Positions 1 through 7,093 of a DNA stretch of 10,813 bases are shown in pieces. The position numbers and the translations under genes were made by a program. The stretch's first letter is position 1; every line of letters begins with the position of its first letter. This stretch comes from an uncultured Ruminococcus sp. (lineage in GTDB: Bacteria; Bacillota; Clostridia; Oscillospirales; Ruminococcaceae). Below the pieces are notes generated by a model that made no database searches, was not told the origin of the DNA, and was given only the letters and a program-made list of their open reading frames with translations. Location: positions 1-10,813 of the forward strand of contig CALEJX010000318.1 in the NCBI GenBank assembly GCA_937898375.1, written 5' to 3'.

Positions 1-552
1 CTCACAAATTCGACTTTCACTATCCCTGCCCCGCTGTTCATTATCCTTGCAGGCGTTCTCGTTTGGACGGCTATAAACGTTACAAACTGTACAGACGGCG
101 TGGACGGGCTGTGCGGCTCGCTGGTGATGACAGTTCTTCTGCCCCTTGCACTTATGGTGACAAAGAGCGGTGCGGCTGATATACTGCTTCCTATGATAAT
201 GTTTGTTACTCTTGCGGCTTATCTTTGGTTCAACTGCTCACCAAGCCAGATGCTCATGGGCGATGCAGGTTCGAGAGCGCTGGGCGTTTTCCTTGCGGTG
301 ATGTTTTTGAAAACTGCCGCTCCGTTCGCATTTATCCCTATGGCTATAGTTATCATACTTGACGGCGGACTTGGACTTCTGAAACTTTCTTTCAGACGTT
401 TTCTGAAAATAAAGAACTTTATGGAGGGCATAAGAACTCCGCTTCACGACCATGCAAGAAAGAACAAGGGCTGGTCTGATACTCAGGTAGTAATAAGATT
501 TACACTTTTGCAGATAATCGTAAATCTGTGCTTTATGGCATTCGTGCTGTAA
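1..552 (+). CDS. mraY: MraY-type phospho-N-acetylmuramoyl-pentapeptide transferase, 3' part
   Basis: This is the C-terminal part of a polytopic transferase that moves phospho-sugar (phospho-MurNAc-pentapeptide in MraY) from UDP to undecaprenyl phosphate at the inner face of the membrane, the first membrane step of peptidoglycan synthesis. The frame is open from base 1, so the true start lies outside the window; the GTG at 100 is an internal valine. Visible motifs are NCTDGVDGL (bases 85-111, matching the MraY NLTDGLDGL loop), MGDAGSRALG (about 256-285, matching MGDTGSLALG) and PLHDHARKNKGWSDTQVV (about 436-490), which aligns with the PIHHHFE..GWSE segment. The TDG form and the GWS segment favour MraY over WecA/TagO. 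The middle His of the usual HHH is Asp here. Hydrophobic membrane segments flank these loops. The neighbours are lipid genes, not a dcw cluster, so a paralogue with another substrate is possible. Confidence 0.8.
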   Translation, partial: LTNSTFTIPAPLFIILAGVLVWTAINVTNCTDGVDGLCGSLVMTVLLPLALMVTKSGAADILLPMIMFVTLAAYLWFNCSPSQMLMGDAGSRALGVFLAVMFLKTAAPFAFIPMAIVIILDGGLGLLKLSFRRFLKIKNFMEGIRTPLHDHARKNKGWSDTQVVIRFTLLQIIVNLCFMAFVL

Positions 553-613
553 AAAAATATGTGTGGGACAAAAAACGGTCTGACCTTTTAATGGACAGGC
601 TGAAAATTCGGAG

Positions 614-1705
614 ATGATTATAATAAAAAAGAACCTGAAATATGTTCTTAATGTATTCTTTATTGCGGTCATAGGCTGGCTGACGGTGAGACTGCTTTTC
701 AGAGGAGAAGAATTTTCCGACATAATGGCTGATCTTCACCTTGCAAAGAAAAGCTGGCTTGCAGTGGGCGCTGTGTGTGTGTTCTGCTATGTGGCAGGGG
801 AGTCGGTCATAATAAAGTATATGCTAAGACTTTTTGAAGTAAAAACTCCTTTCAGGCGTTGTTTGAAATATTCGTTCATAGGCTTTTTCTTTAGTTGCAT
901 AACGCCGTCTGCTTCCGGCGGACAGCCTGCGCAGATGTATTACATGAAGAAAGACGGCATAAAGATAGGCTTTTCCACCTTAATAATGCTTATCATCACC
1001 ATAGCTTTCAAGGCTGTGCAGGTGCTTCTTGCAGTGGTGTTCCTGCTTTTCAATTTCGGCTTTATAAAGCTTCATGTGGGACGGCTTTGGTGGCTTCTGC
1101 TTATCGGCTTTATACTGAATATCGCCTATATCGCAGGGCTTGTGTTTATCTTCTATAAACCTTTGTGGGCGAGAAAAATGGGCATAAAGCTTATAAATCT
1201 TCTGACACGCATGAGGATACTCAAAGAAAAGAACAATGAAAAATACATAAACAAAATAAAGCGTATCTGCGACAACTATATGCTCGGCTCTGAGTATATA
1301 AAGAGCAATGTGCATACTGTGATAAATATTTTTCTTATCACACTGGTGCAGAGATTGTTCCTGCTGTCTGTCACATGGATAGTGTACAAGTCCTATGGAC
1401 TTAGCGGAACGAGCTTCTGGAATATAATCGCACTTCAAACAATGATAGGCGTTGCAGTGGAAATGCTGCCGCTGCCTGGTGCGGCAGGTGTAACAGAGGG
1501 CTGCTTCACATATATGTTCATGAGCATTTTCACCGCAGAACTTGTAAAGCCTGCGATGCTTTTGAGCCGTGGACTAAGCTTCTATTTCCTGCTGATAATG
1601 AGTGCTGCGGTAACATTCGTGGCTCACTTTATCGTTATGAGAAACGATAAGAAAAACGCTTTGGAAGAGCCGCAGAAAGTAAAGAAAGATGTTGGAAAAG
1701 AATAA
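614..1705 (+). CDS. YbhN/MprF-N-like flippase-domain integral membrane protein
   Basis: This is a 363-residue polytopic membrane protein of the lysylphosphatidylglycerol synthase TM-region family (UPF0104/YbhN, the flippase half of MprF). The family signature SCITPSASGGQPAQ is at residues 94-107, followed by the YYMKKDGI segment, and LPLPGAAGVTEG is at residues 285-296. About eight hydrophobic segments are visible (roughly 10-29, 48-66, 88-98, 119-148, 156-181, 235-257, 268-285 and 321-342). There is no C-terminal aminoacyl-transferase domain, so it would not itself make lysyl-PG; a role in moving or handling a lipid is inferred. The start at 614 is the only ATG in the frame after a stop at 581-583. 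Its GGAG (610-613) abuts the ATG directly, so a normal Shine-Dalgarno spacing is missing. The 3' end lies 20 bases before the chosen pssA start, suggesting cotranscription with mraY and pssA. Confidence 0.85.
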   Translation: MIIIKKNLKYVLNVFFIAVIGWLTVRLLFRGEEFSDIMADLHLAKKSWLAVGAVCVFCYVAGESVIIKYMLRLFEVKTPFRRCLKYSFIGFFFSCITPSASGGQPAQMYYMKKDGIKIGFSTLIMLIITIAFKAVQVLLAVVFLLFNFGFIKLHVGRLWWLLLIGFILNIAYIAGLVFIFYKPLWARKMGIKLINLLTRMRILKEKNNEKYINKIKRICDNYMLGSEYIKSNVHTVINIFLITLVQRLFLLSVTWIVYKSYGLSGTSFWNIIALQTMIGVAVEMLPLPGAAGVTEGCFTYMFMSIFTAELVKPAMLLSRGLSFYFLLIMSAAVTFVAHFIVMRNDKKNALEEPQKVKKDVGKE

Positions 1706-1724
1706 TGAGAGGAAAAAAGAAAAA

Positions 1725-2354
1725 ATGATCGGTTTTTATAATTATTCGGTAATACTCACATACATAGGACTTATTTCGTCAGTGTTCGGAATCACTCAGG
1801 TCTTTGAAAATCATATGTCCATAGCCTTTCTCTGCCTGCTCCTTTCGGGTATTTGCGACCTTTTTGACGGCAAGATAGCAAGAAGCATGAAAAACAGAAC
1901 AGAGCATGAAAAGGTGTTCGGTATACAGATCGACTCGCTGTGCGACCTTGTTTGTTTCGGCGTTTTCCCTGCTGTCATAGGCTATCACTATGATTCAGTT
2001 TATCCGCTCAGACTTATCGCAAGCATTATGATAGTCCTCGGCGCTGTTATCAGACTTGGCTACTTTAATGTTATGGAGGAAGAACGTCAGAGAAACACAA
2101 CAGAGAACAGAAAGGAATATCAGGGTCTGCCTGTTACAACAGTTTCAATGATACTTCCGCTCCTGTTCATGGGTCAGCACAATATACCAAAGGATATCTT
2201 CCCATTCGTTTTCCACGGCTTTATGATACTTATTTCTATTCTCTTTGTGCTGAGAATAAATGTCAAGAAGCTTTCTATGAAAGGCGTGCTGATACTCTTT
2301 ACAATAGGTGCGATAATACTTATCGGCTATCTTAAAATGCAGCATATAATCTAA
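1725..2354 (+). CDS. pssA: CDP-diacylglycerol--serine O-phosphatidyltransferase (phosphatidylserine synthase)
   Basis: This membrane enzyme condenses CDP-diacylglycerol with L-serine to give phosphatidylserine and CMP. The CDP-alcohol phosphatidyltransferase signature is complete: D45, D48-G49, A52-R53, G66, D70 and D74. The gap between R53 and G66 is 12 residues instead of the canonical 8. The following segment (DSLCDLVCFGVFPA, 70-83) is typical of PssA rather than of PgsA. Five to six hydrophobic segments make up the 209-residue protein. An in-frame ATG at 1689 would add 12 very basic residues and overlap the previous gene; I prefer 1725 because GAGAGG lies upstream at 1707-1712 and family members begin close to MIGFY. 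It is paired with psd downstream, so its product is probably converted directly to phosphatidylethanolamine. A 9-bp A/T hairpin starts one base after the stop. Confidence 0.9.
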   Translation: MIGFYNYSVILTYIGLISSVFGITQVFENHMSIAFLCLLLSGICDLFDGKIARSMKNRTEHEKVFGIQIDSLCDLVCFGVFPAVIGYHYDSVYPLRLIASIMIVLGAVIRLGYFNVMEEERQRNTTENRKEYQGLPVTTVSMILPLLFMGQHNIPKDIFPFVFHGFMILISILFVLRINVKKLSMKGVLILFTIGAIILIGYLKMQHII

Positions 2355-2384
2355 GATAAAAAATAACTTGGATAGTTTTTTATC
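2355..2384 (+). repeat. A/T-rich inverted repeat directly after pssA
   Basis: GATAAAAAA (2355-2363) and TTTTTTATC (2376-2384) are perfect reverse complements around a 12-base loop, beginning immediately after the pssA stop codon. The stem has a single G-C pair at each end of the helix base and no clear T tract beyond it, so it would be at best a weak terminator or 3'-end processing element. Function is not established. Confidence 0.4.
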
Positions 2385-2410
2385 AGGCTGGTGCAAAAAG
2401 AATGGGATGT

Positions 2411-2496
2411 CGGGGGGGCCGTCCCCTACAAAGTGTGTAATGCAAAGTTCGGTTTAATGGCAAACCGCTCCTCGGGCAACAGAATAAACTTGCCCG
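2411..2496 (+). repeat. Cluster of three perfect hairpins between pssA and psd; possible interspersed repeat or structured leader
   Basis: The 194 bases between pssA and psd contain no gene but three adjacent stems. They are GGGG/CCCC (2412-2415 with 2423-2426), CGGTTT/AAACCG (2450-2455 with 2462-2467) and CGGGCAA/TTGCCCG (2473-2479 with 2490-2496). The G-run followed by CCGTCCCCTACA resembles GC-rich interspersed repeats that I recall from gut Clostridia, and its base composition differs from the surroundings. No T tract follows any of the stems, which argues against plain terminators. It could be a degenerate repeat element or a structured 5' leader of psd; I do not recognise a known riboswitch class. 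Confidence 0.45.
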
Positions 2497-2548
2497 CAGG
2501 CAGTGCTCATGTGAATAAAAAATGCGAAATAAAAAAGGAGAGAGAAAG

Positions 2549-3421
2549 ATGAAATATCGTGACAGACAGGGTAGAGAATACGAAAAGACCACATCTCAGG
2601 ATAGCTTTCTTGCGGCTGCCTACAGCTCGGCAATGGGCAGGGCGCTTATGAAATTTCTCGGCTGTCCGATATTTTCAAAGTGCGCAAGAGTGATACTTGA
2701 CAGCAAATTCTCAGTGCCTTTTATTTTCAGCTTTGCAGAAAATAACGGCATAGATATGTTTGACTACGAGGAGAGAATGTATCGCTCTTTCAACGACTTT
2801 TTCACAAGAAAAATAAAGCCCGGCAGACGTTTTATAACCAAAGACAGAAATCTGCTTGTTTCACCCTCTGACGGCAAGGTGACGGCTTATAAGATAACAC
2901 AGTCTGATACCTTTATTATAAAGAACGCTGTGTATAACACAGCTTCCCTTTTGAGAGACAGCAAGCTTGCAAAGCGTTATGAGGGCGGCTATGCAGTTAT
3001 CATCAGGCTTTCAGTGGACGATTATCACCGCTACTGCTACTGCGCAGACGGCGTAAAGAGCCACAACAGAAAGATAAATGGTATCCTTCATACCGTAAAC
3101 CCTGTTGTGAATAATTATCTGCCTGTTTTCAAGGAAAATTCCAGAGAATACTGCATGATAAGAACGGAGAACTTCGGGGATATCATTCAAATGGAGGTCG
3201 GAGCTCTTATGGTGGGCAAGATATCAAATCTGCATACAGAGGGGGGCGTAAAGGTCACAAAGGGCGAAGAAAAGGGCTATTTCGAGTTTGGCGGCTCAAC
3301 TATCGTGCTGCTTCTTGAAAAGGACAAGGTAAAGCTTTGCGATGACCTGCTAAAAAACACAAGAGAGGGATTTGAAACTAAGCTGCTGCAAGGCTCGGTT
3401 TTAGGTGAAAGTATCAAGTAA
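2549..3421 (+). CDS. psd: Phosphatidylserine decarboxylase proenzyme
   Basis: This pyruvoyl enzyme converts phosphatidylserine to phosphatidylethanolamine plus CO2 at the membrane. The proenzyme cleaves itself at a Gly-Ser bond: the site is GGST at residues 248-251, giving a long beta chain and a short alpha chain that starts with S250, which becomes the pyruvoyl group. GGST in place of the common LGST is consistent with the clostridial subgroup. Other family landmarks are FNDFFTRKIKPG (81-92), PSDGK with the likely catalytic D108 (106-110), DDYHRY (157-162) and HTVNP (181-185). The 290-residue length fits the family. I choose the ATG at 2549 because AAGGAG (2535-2540) sits 8 bases upstream; an in-frame ATG at 2522 would place the ribosome binding site inside the gene. 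It completes the pathway begun by pssA and ends 40 bases before pulA without a terminator. Confidence 0.92.
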   Translation: MKYRDRQGREYEKTTSQDSFLAAAYSSAMGRALMKFLGCPIFSKCARVILDSKFSVPFIFSFAENNGIDMFDYEERMYRSFNDFFTRKIKPGRRFITKDRNLLVSPSDGKVTAYKITQSDTFIIKNAVYNTASLLRDSKLAKRYEGGYAVIIRLSVDDYHRYCYCADGVKSHNRKINGILHTVNPVVNNYLPVFKENSREYCMIRTENFGDIIQMEVGALMVGKISNLHTEGGVKVTKGEEKGYFEFGGSTIVLLLEKDKVKLCDDLLKNTREGFETKLLQGSVLGESIK

Positions 3422-3461
3422 AAGTTTGAGAAGCTAAAATCATAGGCAAGGGGCATATTTG

Positions 3462-5420
3462 ATGTACAGATTGAATTATGAACAGTTCGACAGAGATAAT
3501 CAATATATAGGAAACGATCTGGGTGCGGTCATGAGAGACGGCAAGACTGTGTTCAAAACATGGTCGCCGCTTGCAACGGGCGTTTACCTTAATCTGTACC
3601 TTGACGGCGAGGGCAAAAGCCGCCTTGAAAGCCTGCCTATGGAAAAAATAGACCACGGCGTTTGGTATGTGGAGATACTCCGTAACCTTGACGGCGTTTT
3701 CTATACCTATACATTTGAGTTTGACCACAAAACAAGGCATGAAACTATAGATATCTATGCAAAAGCCTGCGGCGTGAACGGCAACGTTGGTGCGGTAGTG
3801 GACTTCAAGACCACTGACCCTGAGGGCTGGGATAAGGTCAAGAAGCCTAGGTGCAGAAATGCCTGCGACGCTGTGGTGTATGAGTGCCACGTCAGGGATT
3901 TTTCTGCGGACAGCTCGTCAGGCGTTGCTCCTGAGCATAGAGGAAAGTATGTGGCTTTCGCCGATAAGGGTACGAAATATCAGGGCGTGAATACCTGTAT
4001 CGAACATCTCAAAGAGCTTGGCATCACGCATGTTCACCTGCTTCCTGTGGAAGATTATGCCACTGTTGACGAGAGCAAGCCATGGCTAAATCAGTATAAC
4101 TGGGGCTATGACCCGAAAAACTTCAACTGCCTTGAGGGGTCATATTCTACTGATCCTTATGACCCTAAGTGCAGGATAAGAGAGTTCAAACAGCTTGTTA
4201 TGGCGCTTCACGAGAATGGCATAGGCGTTGTAATGGACGTGGTATACAATCACACTTACTACACCGAGGAGTCAGCTTTTGAGCGCTCTTTCCCATATTA
4301 TTATCACAGAATAAGAAATGACGGCTCATTTTCAAATGGTTCGGGCTGCGGAAACGAAACGGCTTCAAACCATATGATGATGAGAAAATTCATGATAGAT
4401 TCTCTTAAATTCTGGGCAACGGAATACAAGATAGACGGCTTCCGCTTTGACCTTATGGCACTTCACGATATCGAAACTGTGAACATCATAAGAGATGAGC
4501 TTAACAAGATAGACCCGCAGATATTAATGTACGGAGAGGGTTGGACAGGAGGAGAATCGCCGCTCCCTGCGGACAGGCTTGCATATAAATGGAACTCATA
4601 TCAGTTCGGCAGAGTTGGGCTTTTCAACGATAACATCAGAGATTCCATAAAGGGCGGAACTTTCAATCCGTATGACAAGGGCTTTATCAGCGGAAACAGA
4701 AATGCGGCTTCTACCCTAAGACGTGGTATAGTTGGCTCTGTGCCGCATTATCAGATAAATGACGCAAAAGAGGCTTGCTGGGCGTTCGAGCCTACTCAGG
4801 CGGTGAATTACTGTGAGGCTCACGATAACAACACCTTGTGGGACAAGCTTTGCATATCTGCGAAGAATGACAGCGAGGGTGCAAGGATAAAAATGGACAA
4901 GCTTGCGGCGGCGATAGTGATACTTTCACAGGGTATGCCGTTTATACAGCTTGGTCAGGATTTTCTCAGGTCAAAGCCGAGGATACTCAAAGAGGGCGAA
5001 GAGCCTAACGACGTGAATATCTACTCCCATGACAGCTACAATGCGCCTGACTATACAAACTCCATAAAATGGAATAGAAAATTTGAATATAAAGAGGTCT
5101 TTGATTATTATAGAGCTCTTATAAGGCTGAGAAAGGGAAGTCCGCTCTTCAGAATGAGTACGAAAGAGGACGTGAACGCACATCTTCATTTTATGCACAA
5201 CAACGATTGGAACTGCATAAGCTGGAAGCTTGAAAAGGACGGCGAGTGCTATGTTATCGCACTTAATCCGTACTATGAGGACAAGGGCTTTGGTCTACCT
5301 GAGGGAAGCTTTTATCTCAGGCTTGACGAAAACGGAAAGATGAACAAACAGCCTGTTTCAGGCAGCTTTGTCTGTCCGCCGCTGTCGGCTGTGGTTTATA
5401 AGAAGATAAAGAATAGCTAG
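3462..5420 (+). CDS. pulA: Type I pullulanase (GH13 alpha-1,6 debranching enzyme), intracellular
   Basis: This 652-residue enzyme hydrolyses alpha-1,6 branch points of glycogen, pullulan and imported malto-oligosaccharides. The type I pullulanase signature YNWGYDP is at residues 212-218. The four GH13 regions are present: DVVYNHT (259-265), GFRFDLM with nucleophile D330 (326-332), MYGEGW with acid/base E359 (356-361) and YCEAHDN with H454-D455 (450-456). The N-terminal part (about 12-110) has the look of a CBM48-type beta-sandwich (FKTWSPLATGV), followed by the catalytic barrel and a C-terminal beta domain. There is no signal peptide or anchor, so it acts in the cytoplasm. The ATG at 3462 is preceded by AAGGGG (3448-3453) with 8-base spacing; a TTG at 3459 is the only nearby alternative. 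It follows psd closely and may be cotranscribed, although its job is unrelated to lipids. Confidence 0.93.
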   Translation: MYRLNYEQFDRDNQYIGNDLGAVMRDGKTVFKTWSPLATGVYLNLYLDGEGKSRLESLPMEKIDHGVWYVEILRNLDGVFYTYTFEFDHKTRHETIDIYAKACGVNGNVGAVVDFKTTDPEGWDKVKKPRCRNACDAVVYECHVRDFSADSSSGVAPEHRGKYVAFADKGTKYQGVNTCIEHLKELGITHVHLLPVEDYATVDESKPWLNQYNWGYDPKNFNCLEGSYSTDPYDPKCRIREFKQLVMALHENGIGVVMDVVYNHTYYTEESAFERSFPYYYHRIRNDGSFSNGSGCGNETASNHMMMRKFMIDSLKFWATEYKIDGFRFDLMALHDIETVNIIRDELNKIDPQILMYGEGWTGGESPLPADRLAYKWNSYQFGRVGLFNDNIRDSIKGGTFNPYDKGFISGNRNAASTLRRGIVGSVPHYQINDAKEACWAFEPTQAVNYCEAHDNNTLWDKLCISAKNDSEGARIKMDKLAAAIVILSQGMPFIQLGQDFLRSKPRILKEGEEPNDVNIYSHDSYNAPDYTNSIKWNRKFEYKEVFDYYRALIRLRKGSPLFRMSTKEDVNAHLHFMHNNDWNCISWKLEKDGECYVIALNPYYEDKGFGLPEGSFYLRLDENGKMNKQPVSGSFVCPPLSAVVYKKIKNS

Positions 5421-5423
5421 GGT

Positions 5424-5455
5424 TTGTTAATATAATATCGTATAAATATTAACAA
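5424..5455. repeat. 10-bp perfect inverted repeat, possible operator
   Basis: TTGTTAATAT (5424-5433) and ATATTAACAA (5446-5455) are exact reverse complements separated by 12 bases, in the A/T-rich interval between pulA and the esterase gene. The absence of any G/C core and of a following T tract argues against a strong terminator. The position 31 bases before a TATAAT box suggests an operator for a dimeric regulator. Confidence 0.45.
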
Positions 5456-5485
5456 TAAATCAATGTATATGTTTGGCAGATAGAG

Positions 5486-5491
5486 TATAAT
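5486..5491 (+). promoter_or_regulatory. Candidate -10 box for the esterase gene
   Basis: A perfect TATAAT lies 67 bases before the esterase start. The sequence 16-18 bases upstream (around 5462-5468) is a poor match to TTGACA. A TTGGCA at 5473-5478 is only 7 bases away and cannot be its -35. The promoter therefore either depends on an activator or is not this exact hexamer. Confidence 0.35.
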
Positions 5492-5513
5492 TAAATTATC
5501 GAATTTTAAAATA

Positions 5514-5540
5514 TTAAGGTAAGAGATACAAAAACCTTAA
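5514..5540 (+). repeat. 7-bp hairpin in the esterase leader, next to the ribosome binding site
   Basis: TTAAGGT (5514-5520) pairs perfectly with ACCTTAA (5534-5540) across a 13-base loop. The 3' arm ends three bases before GGAGG (5544-5548), the ribosome binding site of the gene starting at 5559. It may stabilise the mRNA or tune access to the ribosome binding site; no regulatory class is recognised. Confidence 0.4.
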
Positions 5541-5558
5541 AATGGAGGAAATCATAGT

Positions 5559-6962
5559 ATGAAGAAGTTTTTAGCAGGTTTCTGCGCTGCGGCTATTGCG
5601 GCAGGCTGTATGGGAATGACAGCCATGGCAGACACAGAAACAACGGACAAGCTCACCTCTTATGAGGCAACAAGCGACAATGTAAAGCTTATCGGTCGTA
5701 CTTACAGAAAGGGCGACACAACGATACTGGGCTATTCTGCAAGCGGTATCGAGTTCAAATGCACAGGCACAAAGGCTGTTTTCAATGTAAACGGAAGCAC
5801 AGGTGCGGCAAGGATAGGCGTTTTTGTAAACGGCAAGCTTGTTAAGCAGGGCTACATAAAGAACAGCAAGACAAATGCGGTCGAGGTGGATCTCCCTGAG
5901 GGCGAAAGCACTGTAAAGCTCATAAAGCTTTCAGAAGCCGCACAGAGCGTTATCGCAATTGACAGCTTTGAGGTAGACGGTAAGCCACAGCCTACAGAGG
6001 CGGCAAAGCACTCTATCGAATTTATAGGCGACTCTATCACTTGCGGATACGGCGTTGATGACCCGCTTGGAAAGTCATTTTCAATTTACAATGAGAACGC
6101 CGCAAAGACATATGCTTACAAGACAGCACAGAATTTTGGCGCTGACTACAGCTTTGTATCAGTAAGCGGCGCAGGCGTTATCTCGGGTTATTCAAGTGAC
6201 GGAAAGATAAATGACGCACTGCTCGTACCAAACTTCTATGACAAGTTCTGCTTCACATGGAGCTGGTTTGACGGCGAACAGACAGCTAATTATGATTGGG
6301 ATTTCTCACAGTATCAACCTGAGCTTATCGTTGTAAATCTTGGTACTAATGATAACTCATACACAAAGGGCGACGCTGAAAAGTGTGCTGAGTTTGAAAA
6401 GGGCTATGTAGATTTTCTCAAGGAGATAAGAGCTAAAAATCCAAATTCTGAGATACTTTGTACTCTTGGTCTTATGGGTCAGGAGCTTTATCCGTCAATA
6501 GAGAAGGCGGTAGCTGATTATACAACTGAAACAGGTGACAGCAAGGTAAAGACCACTGAGCTGAGCGTTCAGGACAATGCAGCTAACGGCTATGCAGTTG
6601 ATTATCACCCAGCGGCGGCTTCGCACAAGACTGCGGCTGAGGAACTCACAGCGGCTATCAAGGAGCTTTATGGCTGGGACAAGGTTGATGTCACAGACGA
6701 CGGCGTTGACGCAATGACAAAGGACGACGATGTTGAGTTCAATGACGTTGTTGAGGAGCCTTCAAGCGATGAGAGCAGTGAGAGCAAGGCTGAGGAGTCA
6801 TCTTCTGAGGAAGCAAAGGATAGCAGTACAGTGGCTTCATCATCAAAGACAACAACAAATCCTAACAGCACCAAAAACCCTAACACAGATGCGGCAATGG
6901 GCATAAGTGTAGGTCTGGCAGCACTTGCAGGTGCGGCTTTGGTGGTTTCTAAGAGGAAGTAA
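5559..6962 (+). CDS. Secreted, C-terminally anchored SGNH esterase, carbohydrate esterase family 2-like
   Basis: This 467-residue exported protein probably removes acetyl groups from plant polysaccharides such as xylan or mannan. A signal peptide covers residues 1-24 with a likely AMA/DT cleavage. An N-terminal beta-rich domain (about 40-140) matches the jelly roll of CE2 enzymes. The SGNH domain follows: GDSITCGYG with nucleophile S159 (157-165), NLGTND (260-265) and DYHPAA with catalytic H350 (348-353). An acidic Ser/Glu/Asp linker (about 385-430) leads to NPNSTKNPNTDAA, a hydrophobic stretch (447-463) and a terminal SKRK, the layout of a sortase substrate or a tail anchor. GGAGG (5544-5548) with 10-base spacing fixes the start. 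It is flanked by its own A/T-rich promoter region and a terminator, so it is probably monocistronic. A general lipase/esterase role is the main alternative; CE2 assignment is from layout and motifs only. Confidence 0.82.
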   Translation: MKKFLAGFCAAAIAAGCMGMTAMADTETTDKLTSYEATSDNVKLIGRTYRKGDTTILGYSASGIEFKCTGTKAVFNVNGSTGAARIGVFVNGKLVKQGYIKNSKTNAVEVDLPEGESTVKLIKLSEAAQSVIAIDSFEVDGKPQPTEAAKHSIEFIGDSITCGYGVDDPLGKSFSIYNENAAKTYAYKTAQNFGADYSFVSVSGAGVISGYSSDGKINDALLVPNFYDKFCFTWSWFDGEQTANYDWDFSQYQPELIVVNLGTNDNSYTKGDAEKCAEFEKGYVDFLKEIRAKNPNSEILCTLGLMGQELYPSIEKAVADYTTETGDSKVKTTELSVQDNAANGYAVDYHPAAASHKTAAEELTAAIKELYGWDKVDVTDDGVDAMTKDDDVEFNDVVEEPSSDESSESKAEESSSEEAKDSSTVASSSKTTTNPNSTKNPNTDAAMGISVGLAALAGAALVVSKRK

Positions 6963-6976
6963 TCAAGTAGATATTT

Positions 6977-7013
6977 ACACCGCACAGAGGTAGGGCTTTG
7001 TGCGGTGTTTTTT
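6977..7013 (+). terminator. Rho-independent terminator after the esterase gene
   Basis: ACACCGCACA (6977-6986) pairs perfectly with TGTGCGGTGT (6999-7008) around a 12-base loop, followed by five further T residues (7009-7013). It begins 15 bases after the stop codon, which is the usual position for an intrinsic terminator. Confidence 0.9.
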
Positions 7014-7028
7014 GTTTAATTTTTGTTT

Positions 7029-7057
7029 GGTAAAAAAAAATCTGACAAATTTTTACC
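7029..7057. repeat. 8-bp inverted repeat upstream of the C39 gene promoter, possible operator
   Basis: GGTAAAAA (7029-7036) and TTTTTACC (7050-7057) are exact reverse complements with 13 bases between them. The right arm ends 7 bases before the -35 element at 7065. That is a plausible place for a repressor or activator site, but chance is possible because the arms are A/T-rich. Confidence 0.35.
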
Positions 7058-7064
7058 CTTATAC

Positions 7065-7093
7065 TTGATTTTATGGAAAATAAATGCTATACT
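7065..7093 (+). promoter_or_regulatory. Sigma-A type extended -10 promoter of the FN3-SH3-C39 gene
   Basis: TTGATT (7065-7070) is followed by a 17-base spacer and TATACT (7088-7093). TG one base before the -10 hexamer (7085-7086) makes it an extended -10 promoter. The expected transcription start is near 7099-7101, leaving a leader of about 32 bases with AGGGGG before the ATG at 7132. Confidence 0.75.

Noticed and set aside
100..552. Separate 150-residue gene starting at GTG 100
   Set aside because: The frame is open to base 1 and the NCTDGVDGL motif spans the GTG, so it is an internal codon of a gene that begins outside the window.
553..613. Terminator between mraY and the flippase gene (GGT/ACC near 577-585)
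   Set aside because: The stem is three base pairs with a three-base loop; too weak to support a call.
1689..1724. ATG 1689 as the pssA start
   Set aside because: It would overlap the upstream gene, add a charged tail with no family counterpart, and leave the GAGAGG ribosome binding site inside the coding region.
5559..5640. Lipoprotein signal (AAGC at residues 14-17) in the esterase
   Set aside because: The position before the Ala-Gly-Cys lacks the usual Leu or Val, a better signal peptidase I site (AMA/DT) follows, and the protein has a C-terminal anchor.
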